Positions 1 through 7,659 of a DNA stretch of 33,457 nt are shown in pieces. Numbering within the stretch: position 1 is the first letter of the stretch; the number at the start of each line of letters is the position of its first letter. The translations under genes and the position numbers were made by a program. Under the pieces are notes generated by a model. It was not told the origin of the DNA. It ran no database searches and worked only from the letters and a program-made list of their open reading frames with translations. This stretch comes from an uncultured Candidatus Woesearchaeota archaeon (lineage in GTDB: Archaea > Nanobdellota > Nanobdellia > Woesearchaeales > 21-14-0-10-32-9): contig CAITEO010000087.1 in the NCBI GenBank assembly GCA_903891505.1, positions 1 to 33,457 of the forward strand, written 5' to 3'.

Positions 1-45
1 AGAAGAAGAACAGAAAAAAACAGAAAAAATTCAATAAATGTTTCT

Positions 46-1521
46 TCACTCCATGAAGTAGTACGTGAGTAATCGAACTCCTGCGCCTGTTCCCCATTTT
101 GGATTATATTCTTTTCCTTCTTTGAGGTATGCTGTCGCTGCAATATCGATGTGTGCGAGCTTTGCTTTGTCGACGAATTTCGATAAGAATACACCACCGA
201 CGATTGTTCCTGCAATCCTATCTTGTTTTTTTGAGATGTTTGCAAGATCAGATGCATCTCCATCTACCATGTCTTGGTATTCTTCGTGGAATGGGAACAT
301 CCATACTCGATCGTAGCTTGCGTCTCCTGCAAGAACTAGTTTTTCTCCAAGTTCTTTGTTGTTCGTTACAAGTCCTGCTGTGTAGTATCCGAGTGCAACA
401 ACAACTGCCCCTGTGAGCGTTGCAAGGTCTATTATTTCATCCGCTTTGCATTTTTTCTCTGCATACGTTATTGCATCAGCAAGTATTAATCGTCCTTCAG
501 CGTCTGTGTTCATAACTTCAACTGTTTTGCCGTTGTACATTTTTATTATATCACCTGGCTTGTATGCTTCGCCATTAATCATATTTTCGCACGTAGGAAT
601 TAGTCCGATTATGTTTTTCTTAAGTCCGAGGTCTGATGCTGTTTTTATTGTTCCAATTACTGCTACTGCGCCTGCCATGTCGCATTTCATCTCTTCCATC
701 GCGCCATAAGGTTTGACGTGCAATCCACCTGAATCGAACGCGATTCCTTTTCCAACTATTGCGGTTGTTTTTTCTTTTCCGCCGCCGTTGTATTCAAGTA
801 TTATTAGTCTTGGCTCGTGTACGCTTCCTTTACCGACGCTAAGTATTCCATTCATTCCTTCTTTTTCAAGAAGTTTCTTACCGAGAACTGTAACTTTTAC
901 ATTCTTCGATTTTAATTTTAGGGCTTCTCGTTCGATTTGTTCAGGCGTCATGTACTCTGCTGGTTCGTTCACAAGCGCTCTTGTGTAGTTTGTGTTTTCA
1001 GAGATTATTCTTCCAGAGGCAATTCCTTTTTCAAATTCTTTTTTATCTCCTTGCCAAGATATAACTACTGCGTCTATTTTCTTTATCTTAGGTTTTGATA
1101 AGTACTTGTCAAAGACATACTCTGATAAAACAAGTCCTTCTGAAAATGATCGTCCAATTTCAATTGGGGAGAATAATTTTGCACCCGCAATCATCTCAAC
1201 AATGTTCGTCGTTGCGCCTTGAATATTTGCAGCTTGCATGTATCTAACTATTCTCGATGCAGCGCGTCTTATTTTCTCAAGCGTCAGCTCGCTCTTCTTT
1301 CCAAGAGACAAAACAAGAACTTTGTCGTACGTCGAGTTTGTAATCTTTGTTACATACGCACTTCCGAAGTCTGATTTGAATGTTTCGCGCTTGGTTGCTT
1401 TCTTTAGTTCCGAATCAAGCACCGGATTTTGATTTGCATACGCCTCTTGTTCTTCAGCAAATAGTCCAAGAGCAAGTAGCTCCTGCTTTGTATCCAACCC
1501 TAATTCGACTATTATCTTCAT
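46..1521 (-). CDS. pepA: Leucyl aminopeptidase (M17 family)
   Basis: Cytosolic dinuclear-metal exopeptidase that removes N-terminal residues from peptides in protein turnover. The 491 residues match the usual M17 length. The C-terminal catalytic domain carries the family signature NTDAEGRL at about 338-345. The expected metal and catalytic residues are visible: K258, D263, K270, D281, D340, E342 and R344. The N-terminal third is the variable M17 macrodomain-like region. The ATG is preceded by an AGAGGT Shine-Dalgarno-like stretch ending about 7 bases upstream, and an A/T-rich box lies near 1558-1567, so the mRNA probably has a short leader. It has no close partner; the peroxiredoxin gene ends 87 bases upstream in the same direction. 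Confidence 0.95.
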   Translation of the reverse strand: MKIIVELGLDTKQELLALGLFAEEQEAYANQNPVLDSELKKATKRETFKSDFGSAYVTKITNSTYDKVLVLSLGKKSELTLEKIRRAASRIVRYMQAANIQGATTNIVEMIAGAKLFSPIEIGRSFSEGLVLSEYVFDKYLSKPKIKKIDAVVISWQGDKKEFEKGIASGRIISENTNYTRALVNEPAEYMTPEQIEREALKLKSKNVKVTVLGKKLLEKEGMNGILSVGKGSVHEPRLIILEYNGGGKEKTTAIVGKGIAFDSGGLHVKPYGAMEEMKCDMAGAVAVIGTIKTASDLGLKKNIIGLIPTCENMINGEAYKPGDIIKMYNGKTVEVMNTDAEGRLILADAITYAEKKCKADEIIDLATLTGAVVVALGYYTAGLVTNNKELGEKLVLAGDASYDRVWMFPFHEEYQDMVDGDASDLANISKKQDRIAGTIVGGVFLSKFVDKAKLAHIDIAATAYLKEGKEYNPKWGTGAGVRLLTYYFME

Positions 1522-1608
1522 GTTTTTTACCTCTTGACATTACTAAAAATAAACTGCTACAATATATTGCTTTCTATTTCTACTCATTAATTCGTATTTT
1601 TTCTTTTC

Positions 1609-2082
1609 CTATAACAAATCCTCAAGTATTTCCTTTGCGTGTCCTGCAGGTTTGACTTTAGGATAAATCTTTAGTATCTTTCCAGTCTCGTCGATGATGA
1701 ATGTTGTTCTTGCGATGCCCATCATTATTTTTCCGTACAGGTTCTTCTTCGTCCATGTTCCGTACTTCTCAAGCACGTCGTGCTTTGGATCTGAGAGCAG
1801 CGTGAATGGAAGCGAGTGTTTCTCCGCAAACTTCTTGTGGCTCTCGGTTGTATCCGCGCTAACTCCAAGTACAATCATTCCTGCGCGTTTGAACTGGTAG
1901 AAGTTATCCCTGATGCTGCACGCTTCAACTGTGCACCCTGGTGTATTGTCCTTCGGGTAAAAATACAAAACAATCTTCTTTCCTTTGTACATCTTAAGTG
2001 TGTGCTTCTTGCCCTCCTGATCTAGTAGTTCGAAGTCGGGTGCCAAATCGCCCACGTTTAATTTTTCTTTTGATTTTGCCAT
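1609..2082 (-). CDS. bcp: Peroxiredoxin, Bcp/PrxQ type
   Basis: Thiol peroxidase that reduces hydrogen peroxide and alkyl hydroperoxides. The 157 residues are full length for the Bcp/PrxQ group. The thioredoxin-fold motif DNTPGCTVEACSIRD carries the peroxidatic Cys50 and a resolving Cys55 five residues later, the typical atypical-2-Cys arrangement. A GAGATG Shine-Dalgarno-like site precedes the ATG. The inositol-phosphatase-family gene ends 26 bases upstream on the same strand, so the two are probably cotranscribed. The electron donor, presumably a thioredoxin, is not in the window. Confidence 0.95.
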   Translation of the reverse strand: MAKSKEKLNVGDLAPDFELLDQEGKKHTLKMYKGKKIVLYFYPKDNTPGCTVEACSIRDNFYQFKRAGMIVLGVSADTTESHKKFAEKHSLPFTLLSDPKHDVLEKYGTWTKKNLYGKIMMGIARTTFIIDETGKILKIYPKVKPAGHAKEILEDLL

Positions 2083-2108
2083 TTTTTCATCTCGTTTAAA
2101 TTATATTT

Positions 2109-2894
2109 TCATCTCTTCTTGTTATTTATTATCTTCATTAATTTTTTATGTAAAACTGGATTAGCAGCGACAACTTCTATTTTACCTTCCATGTTGACTC
2201 TTTCTCCAGATAAATTAGTTAACACGCACCCTGCTTCGCCCATTATAATTGCTGGTGCTGCGACATCCCAGATGTGTCCTCCGACTGCTGGAAAATATGC
2301 GGCATGTGCTCTTCCCGCTGCGACAAGAGCCATATCATATCCTGAGCCACCATATTCTGCGAACCAGGATCTTTTATTCTTCAACGCCACAAATAATTTC
2401 CTTGTCTTTTCCTGTAATTTTCCATCAGGTTCAAAAGAGCCTAAAATCCTCATGTGTTCAAGATCAGATTTATCAGAACAGTGAATCTTTTTTCCGTTCA
2501 ACGTAGCGCCTTTTTCTTTCTGTGCAAAATAGAATTCTTCTAGCTTAGGGAAGTATGCCGCGCCCGCGATTACTTCTTTTCGTTTTGCAATAGCAACAAG
2601 CACACCATATATTGGTATCGCTCTTGAAAAGTTCCACGTTCCGTCGAGCGGATCTATTATCCAGACATATTCTGCGCTAGTGTTGTAATCAGAACTCTCT
2701 TCAGAAATTATGCCATCATCAGGAAAATGTTTTTTTATAGCTGTAATAATTATCTTCTCGCTCGCAAGATCAGCCTCCGTGACAACCGCAGCTTCATGAT
2801 CTTTAGTATACTTAACTCCTATTTTTCCAAAATACTTCAGCGTTTCTTTCCCCGCAGCAAGCGTTATTTTCTTCAGTAGTTCTTCTCGTTTCAT
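2109..2894 (-). CDS. Inositol monophosphatase family phosphatase
   Basis: Mg-dependent, Li-sensitive-type sugar phosphatase. Archaeal members often act on both inositol-1-phosphate and fructose-1,6-bisphosphate. The 261 residues show the family landmarks in order: EES at about 65-67, DPLDGTWNF at 81-89 (metal ligands D81 and D84), and GGHIWDVAAP near 205-214 with the third metal Asp. The real substrate cannot be read from the sequence. An A/T-rich box at 2911-2919 on the minus strand lies 17-25 bases upstream of the ATG, suggesting a leaderless message. The peroxiredoxin follows 26 bases downstream. Confidence 0.92.
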   Translation of the reverse strand: MKREELLKKITLAAGKETLKYFGKIGVKYTKDHEAAVVTEADLASEKIIITAIKKHFPDDGIISEESSDYNTSAEYVWIIDPLDGTWNFSRAIPIYGVLVAIAKRKEVIAGAAYFPKLEEFYFAQKEKGATLNGKKIHCSDKSDLEHMRILGSFEPDGKLQEKTRKLFVALKNKRSWFAEYGGSGYDMALVAAGRAHAAYFPAVGGHIWDVAAPAIIMGEAGCVLTNLSGERVNMEGKIEVVAANPVLHKKLMKIINNKKR

Positions 2895-2910
2895 TGTTTT
2901 CAGACCCGCA

Positions 2911-2919
2911 TTAATATAT
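2911..2919 (-). promoter_or_regulatory. TATA box for the phosphatase/peroxiredoxin unit
   Basis: Minus-strand GATATATTA lies 17-25 bases upstream of the ATG at 2894. The spacing fits an archaeal promoter with a leaderless or nearly leaderless transcript. Transcription start is inferred, not seen. Confidence 0.5.
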
Positions 2920-2981
2920 CTAAACTAACTAATTATTATTTATAATGCTTGTGAAACCACTAGACAACTCTCGACGTGAAG

Positions 2982-2990
2982 TATATAAAT
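2982..2990 (+). promoter_or_regulatory. TATA box of the LAGLIDADG gene
   Basis: TATATAAAT lies 21-29 bases before the ATG at 3011. This is the expected distance for a leaderless archaeal transcript. It decides the start of the downstream gene, because the more upstream ATG at 2945 lies before this box. Confidence 0.6.
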
Positions 2991-3010
2991 GCGCCTTTAT
3001 TCACCACACT

Positions 3011-3844
3011 ATGATTTCTGCAGAAGAATACAAAACAAAATATGAAGAAAAAGAAAATAGAATAAATGCATTTAATGAATTTTGTAAGTTGAAGAATGAA
3101 GGTGCGACAAAAAGAAAACTGGTGCTAAATATAAATAGAAAGTATTGTATAAACGCAGGAACTATTTACTCATGGACTTATAGAAATAATTCTCCCTACA
3201 TAGTCAGAGTAAAAGTTTGTCCTGAATTATTTTATGTTATAGGTGCTATTCTTGGAGATGGATGCATCTATCAATGGAGACACATTTATAGAATAAACTT
3301 GGTTGGAGATGAAGCGTTTACGCGTAAATATGCAAATAAACTATCTGTGTGCCTAAACCGACCAGTTAAGAATTATTTCAAAAGAAACAGAAATTATTGG
3401 TTCGTTAATAGAACAAACGTAGAACTTTTCTTTATGATTAAAACAATTAGAACAAATCTAGACAGTTTATTAGAGCTGTTCAAACAGGGCAACACTAAAG
3501 AAAATTGTTTACAATTCTTAGAGGGATTCTTTGATGCTGAAGGTTGTGTAAAAATAATCAAAGAGCCAACTATTAGAAAAACACCAAAAGTTTGCCTAGA
3601 TATATACAACACTAATTACGCATTCCTTGAATTGTGCAGAAATATACTTTCTGAATATCTCAATATAACTACTAGGTACTCTGTTCAAAACCCGTCAGAC
3701 AAAGACGAATATGAAAGGAAAGTAGCCTATCATTTGAGAATATACAAAAAAGAATATGTGAAAATTTTCCTTGAGAACATCGACACAACAAAGCTAAAAA
3801 AAGAAAAAATAAACTATGTTAAAACATGGCTCGAATTAAAGTGA
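3011..3844 (+). CDS. Free-standing LAGLIDADG homing endonuclease
   Basis: Site-specific DNA endonuclease of the two-motif LAGLIDADG class, not embedded in an intein or visible intron. Counted from an upstream in-frame ATG at 2945, the two motifs are VIGAILGDG at 98-106 and FLEGFFDAEG at 191-200, each ending in the acidic cleavage position. They are spaced as in a single-chain monomeric enzyme. The N-terminal part around residues 50-85 looks like a helix-turn-helix. I prefer the ATG at 3011, which gives 277 residues, because a TATA box sits just upstream of it. The last 9 bases overlap the end of the convergent SOD gene. It is the only plus-strand gene between about 46 and 16188, which suggests an acquired selfish element. 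Confidence 0.85.
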   Translation: MISAEEYKTKYEEKENRINAFNEFCKLKNEGATKRKLVLNINRKYCINAGTIYSWTYRNNSPYIVRVKVCPELFYVIGAILGDGCIYQWRHIYRINLVGDEAFTRKYANKLSVCLNRPVKNYFKRNRNYWFVNRTNVELFFMIKTIRTNLDSLLELFKQGNTKENCLQFLEGFFDAEGCVKIIKEPTIRKTPKVCLDIYNTNYAFLELCRNILSEYLNITTRYSVQNPSDKDEYERKVAYHLRIYKKEYVKIFLENIDTTKLKKEKINYVKTWLELK

Positions 3845-4681
3845 ACCTTTTAGCGCCTTCTCGTAATTCTTCTCAACAACATCCCAATTTATGATGTTGA
3901 AGAAATTATTTATGTACTCAATCTTTCTGTTGTTATATAGGATATAAAAACTATGCTCCCATAAATCCAATGTCAATATAGGAATCTTTCCAACACTTAG
4001 TGAATTATCTTGATTTGGAAGGTTTATTATTTCTAGTTTTCCTTTGTTTAGAACAAGCCAAGTCCATCCAGAGCCAAATAAGCCTTTAGCGCTGTTCGTG
4101 AATGCTTCCTTGAATTTTTCATAGCCCCCAAACTCTTTATTTATAGCATCCAGCAATTTGCCTGATGGTTTAGTATCTTTTTTTAGTATTGTCCAAAAGA
4201 AGTTATGATTCAAAACTCCTCCTCCGTGGTTCTTAACTTGGAGCCTTATGTCTTCAGGAACTACATTCAGGTTTGCGAGGAGCGCGCCTAGTTCTAATTT
4301 GTATAACTCTGGATGCTTATCAAGCGCCAAGTTCAGATTATCGACGTAAGTTTGATGATGTTTGTCATGGTGCAATCTAACTGTTGCTTCGTCCATGTAT
4401 GGCTCGAGTGCGTTGTATGCATATGGCAATGCAGGTAGCACGTGTTTCTTAGTACTTGTTGCAACAACCGCAGGTACACTCGCTTGCCCTTTTGTTGTTG
4501 TACTTGTTTGCTTTGCAGGAGCAACCACTTTCGTTGGCACTGCTTTTGCTGGTGCCACTTTAACTGGTGTTGCTTTAACTGGTGTTGTTTTAACTGGTGT
4601 TGTTTTAACTGGTGTTGCTTTGACTATTTTTGTCTCTTTTTTCATTGGTTTCATCTGTTTCGTTTCTTTTTTCATTTTCAT
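3836..4681 (-). CDS. sodA: Superoxide dismutase, Mn-type, with repetitive basic N-terminal tail
   Basis: Converts superoxide to hydrogen peroxide and oxygen. The SOD domain fills residues 81-281. Metal ligands by comparison with E. coli SodA are H104 (in HHDKHHQTYV), H159 (in NHNFFW), D239 and H243 (in LDLWEHSFY). The position matching SodA Gly77 is G155 and the one matching Gln146 is Q224, which points to manganese. Residues 1-80 are an added Lys/Pro/Thr/Ala/Val tail with PVKTT-like pentad repeats, with no signal peptide and no membrane segment. A GTG at V81 could alternatively start a tail-less protein. AGGTGA abuts the ATG. The hydrolase-Nudix gene ends 31 bases upstream in the same direction. 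Confidence 0.95.
   Translation of the reverse strand: MKMKKETKQMKPMKKETKIVKATPVKTTPVKTTPVKATPVKVAPAKAVPTKVVAPAKQTSTTTKGQASVPAVVATSTKKHVLPALPYAYNALEPYMDEATVRLHHDKHHQTYVDNLNLALDKHPELYKLELGALLANLNVVPEDIRLQVKNHGGGVLNHNFFWTILKKDTKPSGKLLDAINKEFGGYEKFKEAFTNSAKGLFGSGWTWLVLNKGKLEIINLPNQDNSLSVGKIPILTLDLWEHSFYILYNNRKIEYINNFFNIINWDVVEKNYEKALKGSL
4550..4626 (+). repeat. 15-base tandem repeat in the SOD tail
   Basis: About five copies of a 15-base unit read on the plus strand as AACTGGTGTTGTTTT-like sequence. On the coding strand they encode PVKTT/PVKAT/PVKVA pentads. The unit length is a multiple of three, so copy-number change would keep the frame. Boundaries are approximate because the outer units are diverged. 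Confidence 0.8.
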
Positions 4682-4712
4682 TCACCTTTGTTCTCTCTTC
4701 CCGACAGTTATT

Positions 4713-5732
4713 TTATTTTCTTTTCCATTTCAACAATCCCTCGTCGATGAGCTGTGGAATTCTTTGCTCCTCAATTGAAGGGGGTAATTTTATTCCAAGC
4801 GCTTTGTAGTTTTCTGGTATGAATCTGCATTCTTCAAGCTCTGGATCATCAAGTTTTATTTCACCATGCAACTCAACTAAATACGCGGATAACTTCACGA
4901 TTGCATCGTCGAATACTGCTTTTGATTCTGTATCTCCAAGTTTTCGTATTATTTTTGCGTCGCAGTGTACTTCTTCATCTATTTCTCGAAGGAGCGCTTC
5001 TTCTTCTGTTTCTCCAGCTTCAGGTTTTCCGCCAAGTCCCGTCCAGATATCTTTTCCTTTCTTTCTAACCATGAGTAATTCATCATTCTTGATTACAATC
5101 GCGATGACTTTGTGGATTACTGGAAGGCTGTTTGATTTAGATTGATTAGAAAGTTTTTCTATTTCATCCAGCAACACTGGAATTTCTTCTGTTCTATCTT
5201 CTTCATAGTGTAATTTGTTGTGTTCTATGATTATTTTTGCTCCGAGTTCTTTCTTGAACCTTTTCGAGTTTTCAACTGAAACGAATGGATCGTTATCAGA
5301 CCCTATGTAAACAACGTTGTTTGTCTTTGATTTTATTTTTCCGAAGTCAATCTTTGTCGTTATCCATGGCTTTGCTATCTTCCTGGATTCTTCGCCAGAC
5401 TCCTGATCCGCATATGTTTCTTCCAACAAATCCATCCATCCTGCGACGAGGAACAATCCTTTTATTTTCTTTAGCTTTGATTTCTCAAGGAATCGAAGTG
5501 TTGCCTGACATCCTATGCTATGCGCTATGAATATTGTCTCTTCATTCGCATCCTTCGCAATTTCTGCTATTTTCTTCACCCAAGCACTTATTTTGGGTTC
5601 TTCTGGATTCGGCATGTTTGGTTTTATGACAATGTATCCTCTTTTCACAAGTTCCTTCTCAAGCCAAACAAACCATCCTAGTTCTGGCTTTCCATCCCAT
5701 CCATGAATTATTATCGCAGTTTTCATTCTCAT
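4713..5732 (-). CDS. RBBP9/YdeN-like alpha/beta hydrolase fused to a Nudix hydrolase
   Basis: Two enzymes in one chain of 339 residues. Residues 1-195 are a small serine hydrolase of the RBBP9/YdeN type: IIIHGWDG near the N-terminus, nucleophile Ser72 in AHSIGC, an Asp at 146 or 148, and His175 or His171 as base. Residues 205-339 are a Nudix domain with the box GGKPEAGE (about 234-241) followed by REIDEEV (249-255). The usual Gly after the box is His256. Substrates are unknown; the Nudix part could clean up damaged nucleotides. ATG codons at 5732 and 5726 are both possible starts, and GAGGAA favours the second. The GNAT gene ends 4 bases upstream and SOD starts 31 bases downstream. Confidence 0.9.
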   Translation of the reverse strand: MRMKTAIIIHGWDGKPELGWFVWLEKELVKRGYIVIKPNMPNPEEPKISAWVKKIAEIAKDANEETIFIAHSIGCQATLRFLEKSKLKKIKGLFLVAGWMDLLEETYADQESGEESRKIAKPWITTKIDFGKIKSKTNNVVYIGSDNDPFVSVENSKRFKKELGAKIIIEHNKLHYEEDRTEEIPVLLDEIEKLSNQSKSNSLPVIHKVIAIVIKNDELLMVRKKGKDIWTGLGGKPEAGETEEEALLREIDEEVHCDAKIIRKLGDTESKAVFDDAIVKLSAYLVELHGEIKLDDPELEECRFIPENYKALGIKLPPSIEEQRIPQLIDEGLLKWKRK

Positions 5733-5736
5733 TTCC

Positions 5737-6264
5737 TCATTTCTTCAACACAAGTTTCGTTTCAGGAATTACTGCCCCATTTCTCATCCTGAATTTCTTA
5801 TTTTTTATTACTTTCCCCGTTTCTATAAATCCTAGTCTATTGTAGAATCCTATCGCTTTTTCATTGTAAATCGCTACTTTGACTATGGTTTTGCTTTTAT
5901 TATTGAAAAAAAGACATGTTCTTTTCCAGAGCAGTTTTCCTATTCCAGTTCCATGGTATTCTGGGAGAATGTAAATCGCTGTGAGTTCATTTGTTTTTGA
6001 ATCTTTTAATGCTCTGCAGAATCCTATCACTTTATTCTTGTACTTTGCAACAAGACAGAGCTCATTTTTCGGCTGATTTCTAATTCTTTCAGCTCTTTTT
6101 TCCAGCTCTTCTTTTGTTAATCTTTTTTTGAATTTATAATGAATATCAGACACAGTTATGTGATATTTCCTGTTAGGATACGTGTCGAGCCAAGTAAGGT
6201 ATAATACTTTAGTTATATCTCTTATATCGCTTGGTTTAGCTTTTACAATAGTGACCCCTTTCAT
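5737..6264 (-). CDS. GNAT family N-acetyltransferase
   Basis: Transfers an acetyl group from acetyl-CoA; the acceptor is unknown. The 175 residues contain the acetyl-CoA pyrophosphate loop in YHGTGIGKLLWKR and the late GNAT segment NEKAIGFYNRLGF. I chose the ATG at 6264 because it forms an ATGA overlap with the stop of the upstream endonuclease IV-like gene and begins a normal GNAT first strand (VTIVKAKPSD). The open frame continues upstream to 6381, but that part only shadows the neighbouring gene. It is translationally coupled to its neighbours. Confidence 0.88.
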   Translation of the reverse strand: MKGVTIVKAKPSDIRDITKVLYLTWLDTYPNRKYHITVSDIHYKFKKRLTKEELEKRAERIRNQPKNELCLVAKYKNKVIGFCRALKDSKTNELTAIYILPEYHGTGIGKLLWKRTCLFFNNKSKTIVKVAIYNEKAIGFYNRLGFIETGKVIKNKKFRMRNGAVIPETKLVLKK

Positions 6265-7133
6265 TTCAATCCCTCGTAATACTTCTTCATGAGCAATGCA
6301 TCTTGTTCTATGTTTGGACTCTCGCATACGACGACTCCTTTGATTTTGAATTCTTTCCATACTTTTAGGAGTTCTCGCCATTTGAAATCAGATTCCTCCA
6401 AAAATAAGTGGTTTCTCTCTCCTTTTGCAGTGTAATTGATTCCTGACATATGAATGTGCATATTGTCAAGACCTCGCTTCCCGAGTCCATTTTCAACCAT
6501 CGATAACAATTCATGAAATTCTTCAGTTGTGTTATTTTTCCCGCCTGTGCGTGCATGTAAATGCGCGAAGTCAATGCATGGAAGTACTTGTTCATTCGCC
6601 TGACTAAGCGCGATGAGTTCTTTCATATCTCCAAACTGGGTTGCTTTTCCTGTTGTCTCAGGTCGAATCCATATTTTGTTCCCAGAATCGTTCAATTCAT
6701 CAGTTATCTTCTTTAATTGTCCTTGGACTTTTGAGAACACTGCGCTTTGTTCATCTTTCAAGTAGAATGCTGCGTGAAATGTTACACTCCAACCCCCTGC
6801 GAGTCTCGTCATTTTTGCCGCGTCAAGTATTCTTCCCCTGCTCGCACCGATTTTTTCTTTTTCAACCGCATTTAAATTAATATAATATGATCCATGCGCC
6901 GTTAAAGTTACATCATTTTTTTGTCGAACGTCATTAACTATTGCTGCGCTTTGTTCGTTTAAGTTGACGTTGTGAACGAACTCTAGCTCCATGCATTCAA
7001 GCCCCAAGTTTCTAACTGCTTGAACGCCCTCTGGTGTTTTCGCACCAGCCTCATGTGCAACTATTGGTATTCCTGCAGTTCCAAATCTAAGCTTGTCTGG
7101 TTTCTCTACTTTTATTTTTGAAAAATCAATCAT
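6261..7133 (-). CDS. Endonuclease IV-like AP endonuclease (TIM barrel)
   Basis: Probable metal-dependent nuclease of the AP endonuclease family 2, which cuts DNA at abasic sites in base-excision repair. The 290 residues follow the Nfo layout. Candidate metal ligands are H80, H120, E159 (in RPETTGK), D188 and H191 (in CIDFAHLHAR), H226 or H228 (in HIHMSG), H242 and E271 (in CESPNIE). The Asp two residues before the late His in Nfo appears to be Arg240 here, so one zinc ligand may be changed. The start shares one base with the Nudix stop (TAATG). The end overlaps the GNAT start by 4 bases. Confidence 0.87.
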   Translation of the reverse strand: MIDFSKIKVEKPDKLRFGTAGIPIVAHEAGAKTPEGVQAVRNLGLECMELEFVHNVNLNEQSAAIVNDVRQKNDVTLTAHGSYYINLNAVEKEKIGASRGRILDAAKMTRLAGGWSVTFHAAFYLKDEQSAVFSKVQGQLKKITDELNDSGNKIWIRPETTGKATQFGDMKELIALSQANEQVLPCIDFAHLHARTGGKNNTTEEFHELLSMVENGLGKRGLDNMHIHMSGINYTAKGERNHLFLEESDFKWRELLKVWKEFKIKGVVVCESPNIEQDALLMKKYYEGLK

Positions 7134-7561
7134 TAGTTCACCGTGTATTTTTTGAATTGTTCTATGTATTCTATCATGCTCGACAAAAATTCGTCAGGAT
7201 TCGTTTTTATCGCGTCGCTTAATTCTTTTTGTGAAAACCACTTTATTTCAGCAACTTCTTTTTCTTGAATTGCAAATTTTGACTCTGGTAAGTCAATAGT
7301 CCCTATAAACCATTGTGTGAAATGATTATGTTTTCCTTCGACTTTGGTTTTCGGCCCAAGAGTTATCTTGAGATCTGTTATTCCAAGTTCTTCCATTGTT
7401 TCTTTGATGATATTATCTTTGTATGATTCTTTTGCCTCAACTGTACCTGCCACTGCAGGACCCCATTTTCCAGGATGATGTGTTTTTGTATATGCTCGTC
7501 TTGCAAGCAACACATCACCTTTTGAATTCATAAGCCAAAGTGCAGAGACTCTATACCACAA
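7133..7561 (-). CDS. Nudix hydrolase, main frame (5' end frameshifted)
   Basis: Nudix pyrophosphohydrolase resembling the IPP-isomerase-like group. The Nudix box runs from GTVEAKE to KETMEELG, with Lys in place of the usual Arg before the catalytic Glu pair. The only in-frame start is a TTG at 7561 with no Shine-Dalgarno site, which would remove the first beta strand. The missing N-terminus is present one frame away at 7562-7635 and ends at a run of seven A residues; the two pieces together make about 167 residues, a normal length. The gene therefore needs either a -1 shift or one more A to be whole. The substrate is not predictable. Confidence 0.85.
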   Translation of the reverse strand: MWYRVSALWLMNSKGDVLLARRAYTKTHHPGKWGPAVAGTVEAKESYKDNIIKETMEELGITDLKITLGPKTKVEGKHNHFTQWFIGTIDLPESKFAIQEKEVAEIKWFSQKELSDAIKTNPDEFLSSMIEYIEQFKKYTVN

Positions 7562-7635
7562 TTTTTTTGATCTACTATATCTCTTTCTTCTACTCCGATT
7601 TTATTATCTTTTTCATCCACAACAATTATTTTCAT
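7528..7635 (-). pseudogene. Displaced 5' end of the Nudix gene
   Basis: From the ATG at 7635 this frame reads MKIIVVDEKDNKIGVEERD and then VDQKN before leaving homology. It matches the usual N-terminus of IPP-isomerase-like Nudix proteins (two beta strands around a DEKDN-type turn). A GGTGA Shine-Dalgarno site lies 5 bases upstream of the ATG. The frame stops at 7528 after 35 codons. The shift point is CAAAAAAAT at 7561-7569 on the minus strand. The heptamer A AAA AAT, if slipped back by one base, continues directly into LWYRVSALW of the main frame. Confidence 0.75.
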
Positions 7636-7659
7636 TATTTCACCATTGTAAACTTCATT

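Noticed and set aside
4362-4778. 138-residue plus-strand open frame opposite the SOD tail
   Set aside because: Its repeats of Val/Thr/Gly are only the antisense reading of the 15-base repeat; the SOD frame is clearly real.
6265-6381. 39-residue N-terminal extension of the GNAT protein
   Set aside because: It lies inside the upstream endonuclease IV-like gene and has no GNAT similarity; the ATGA start at 6264 is better.
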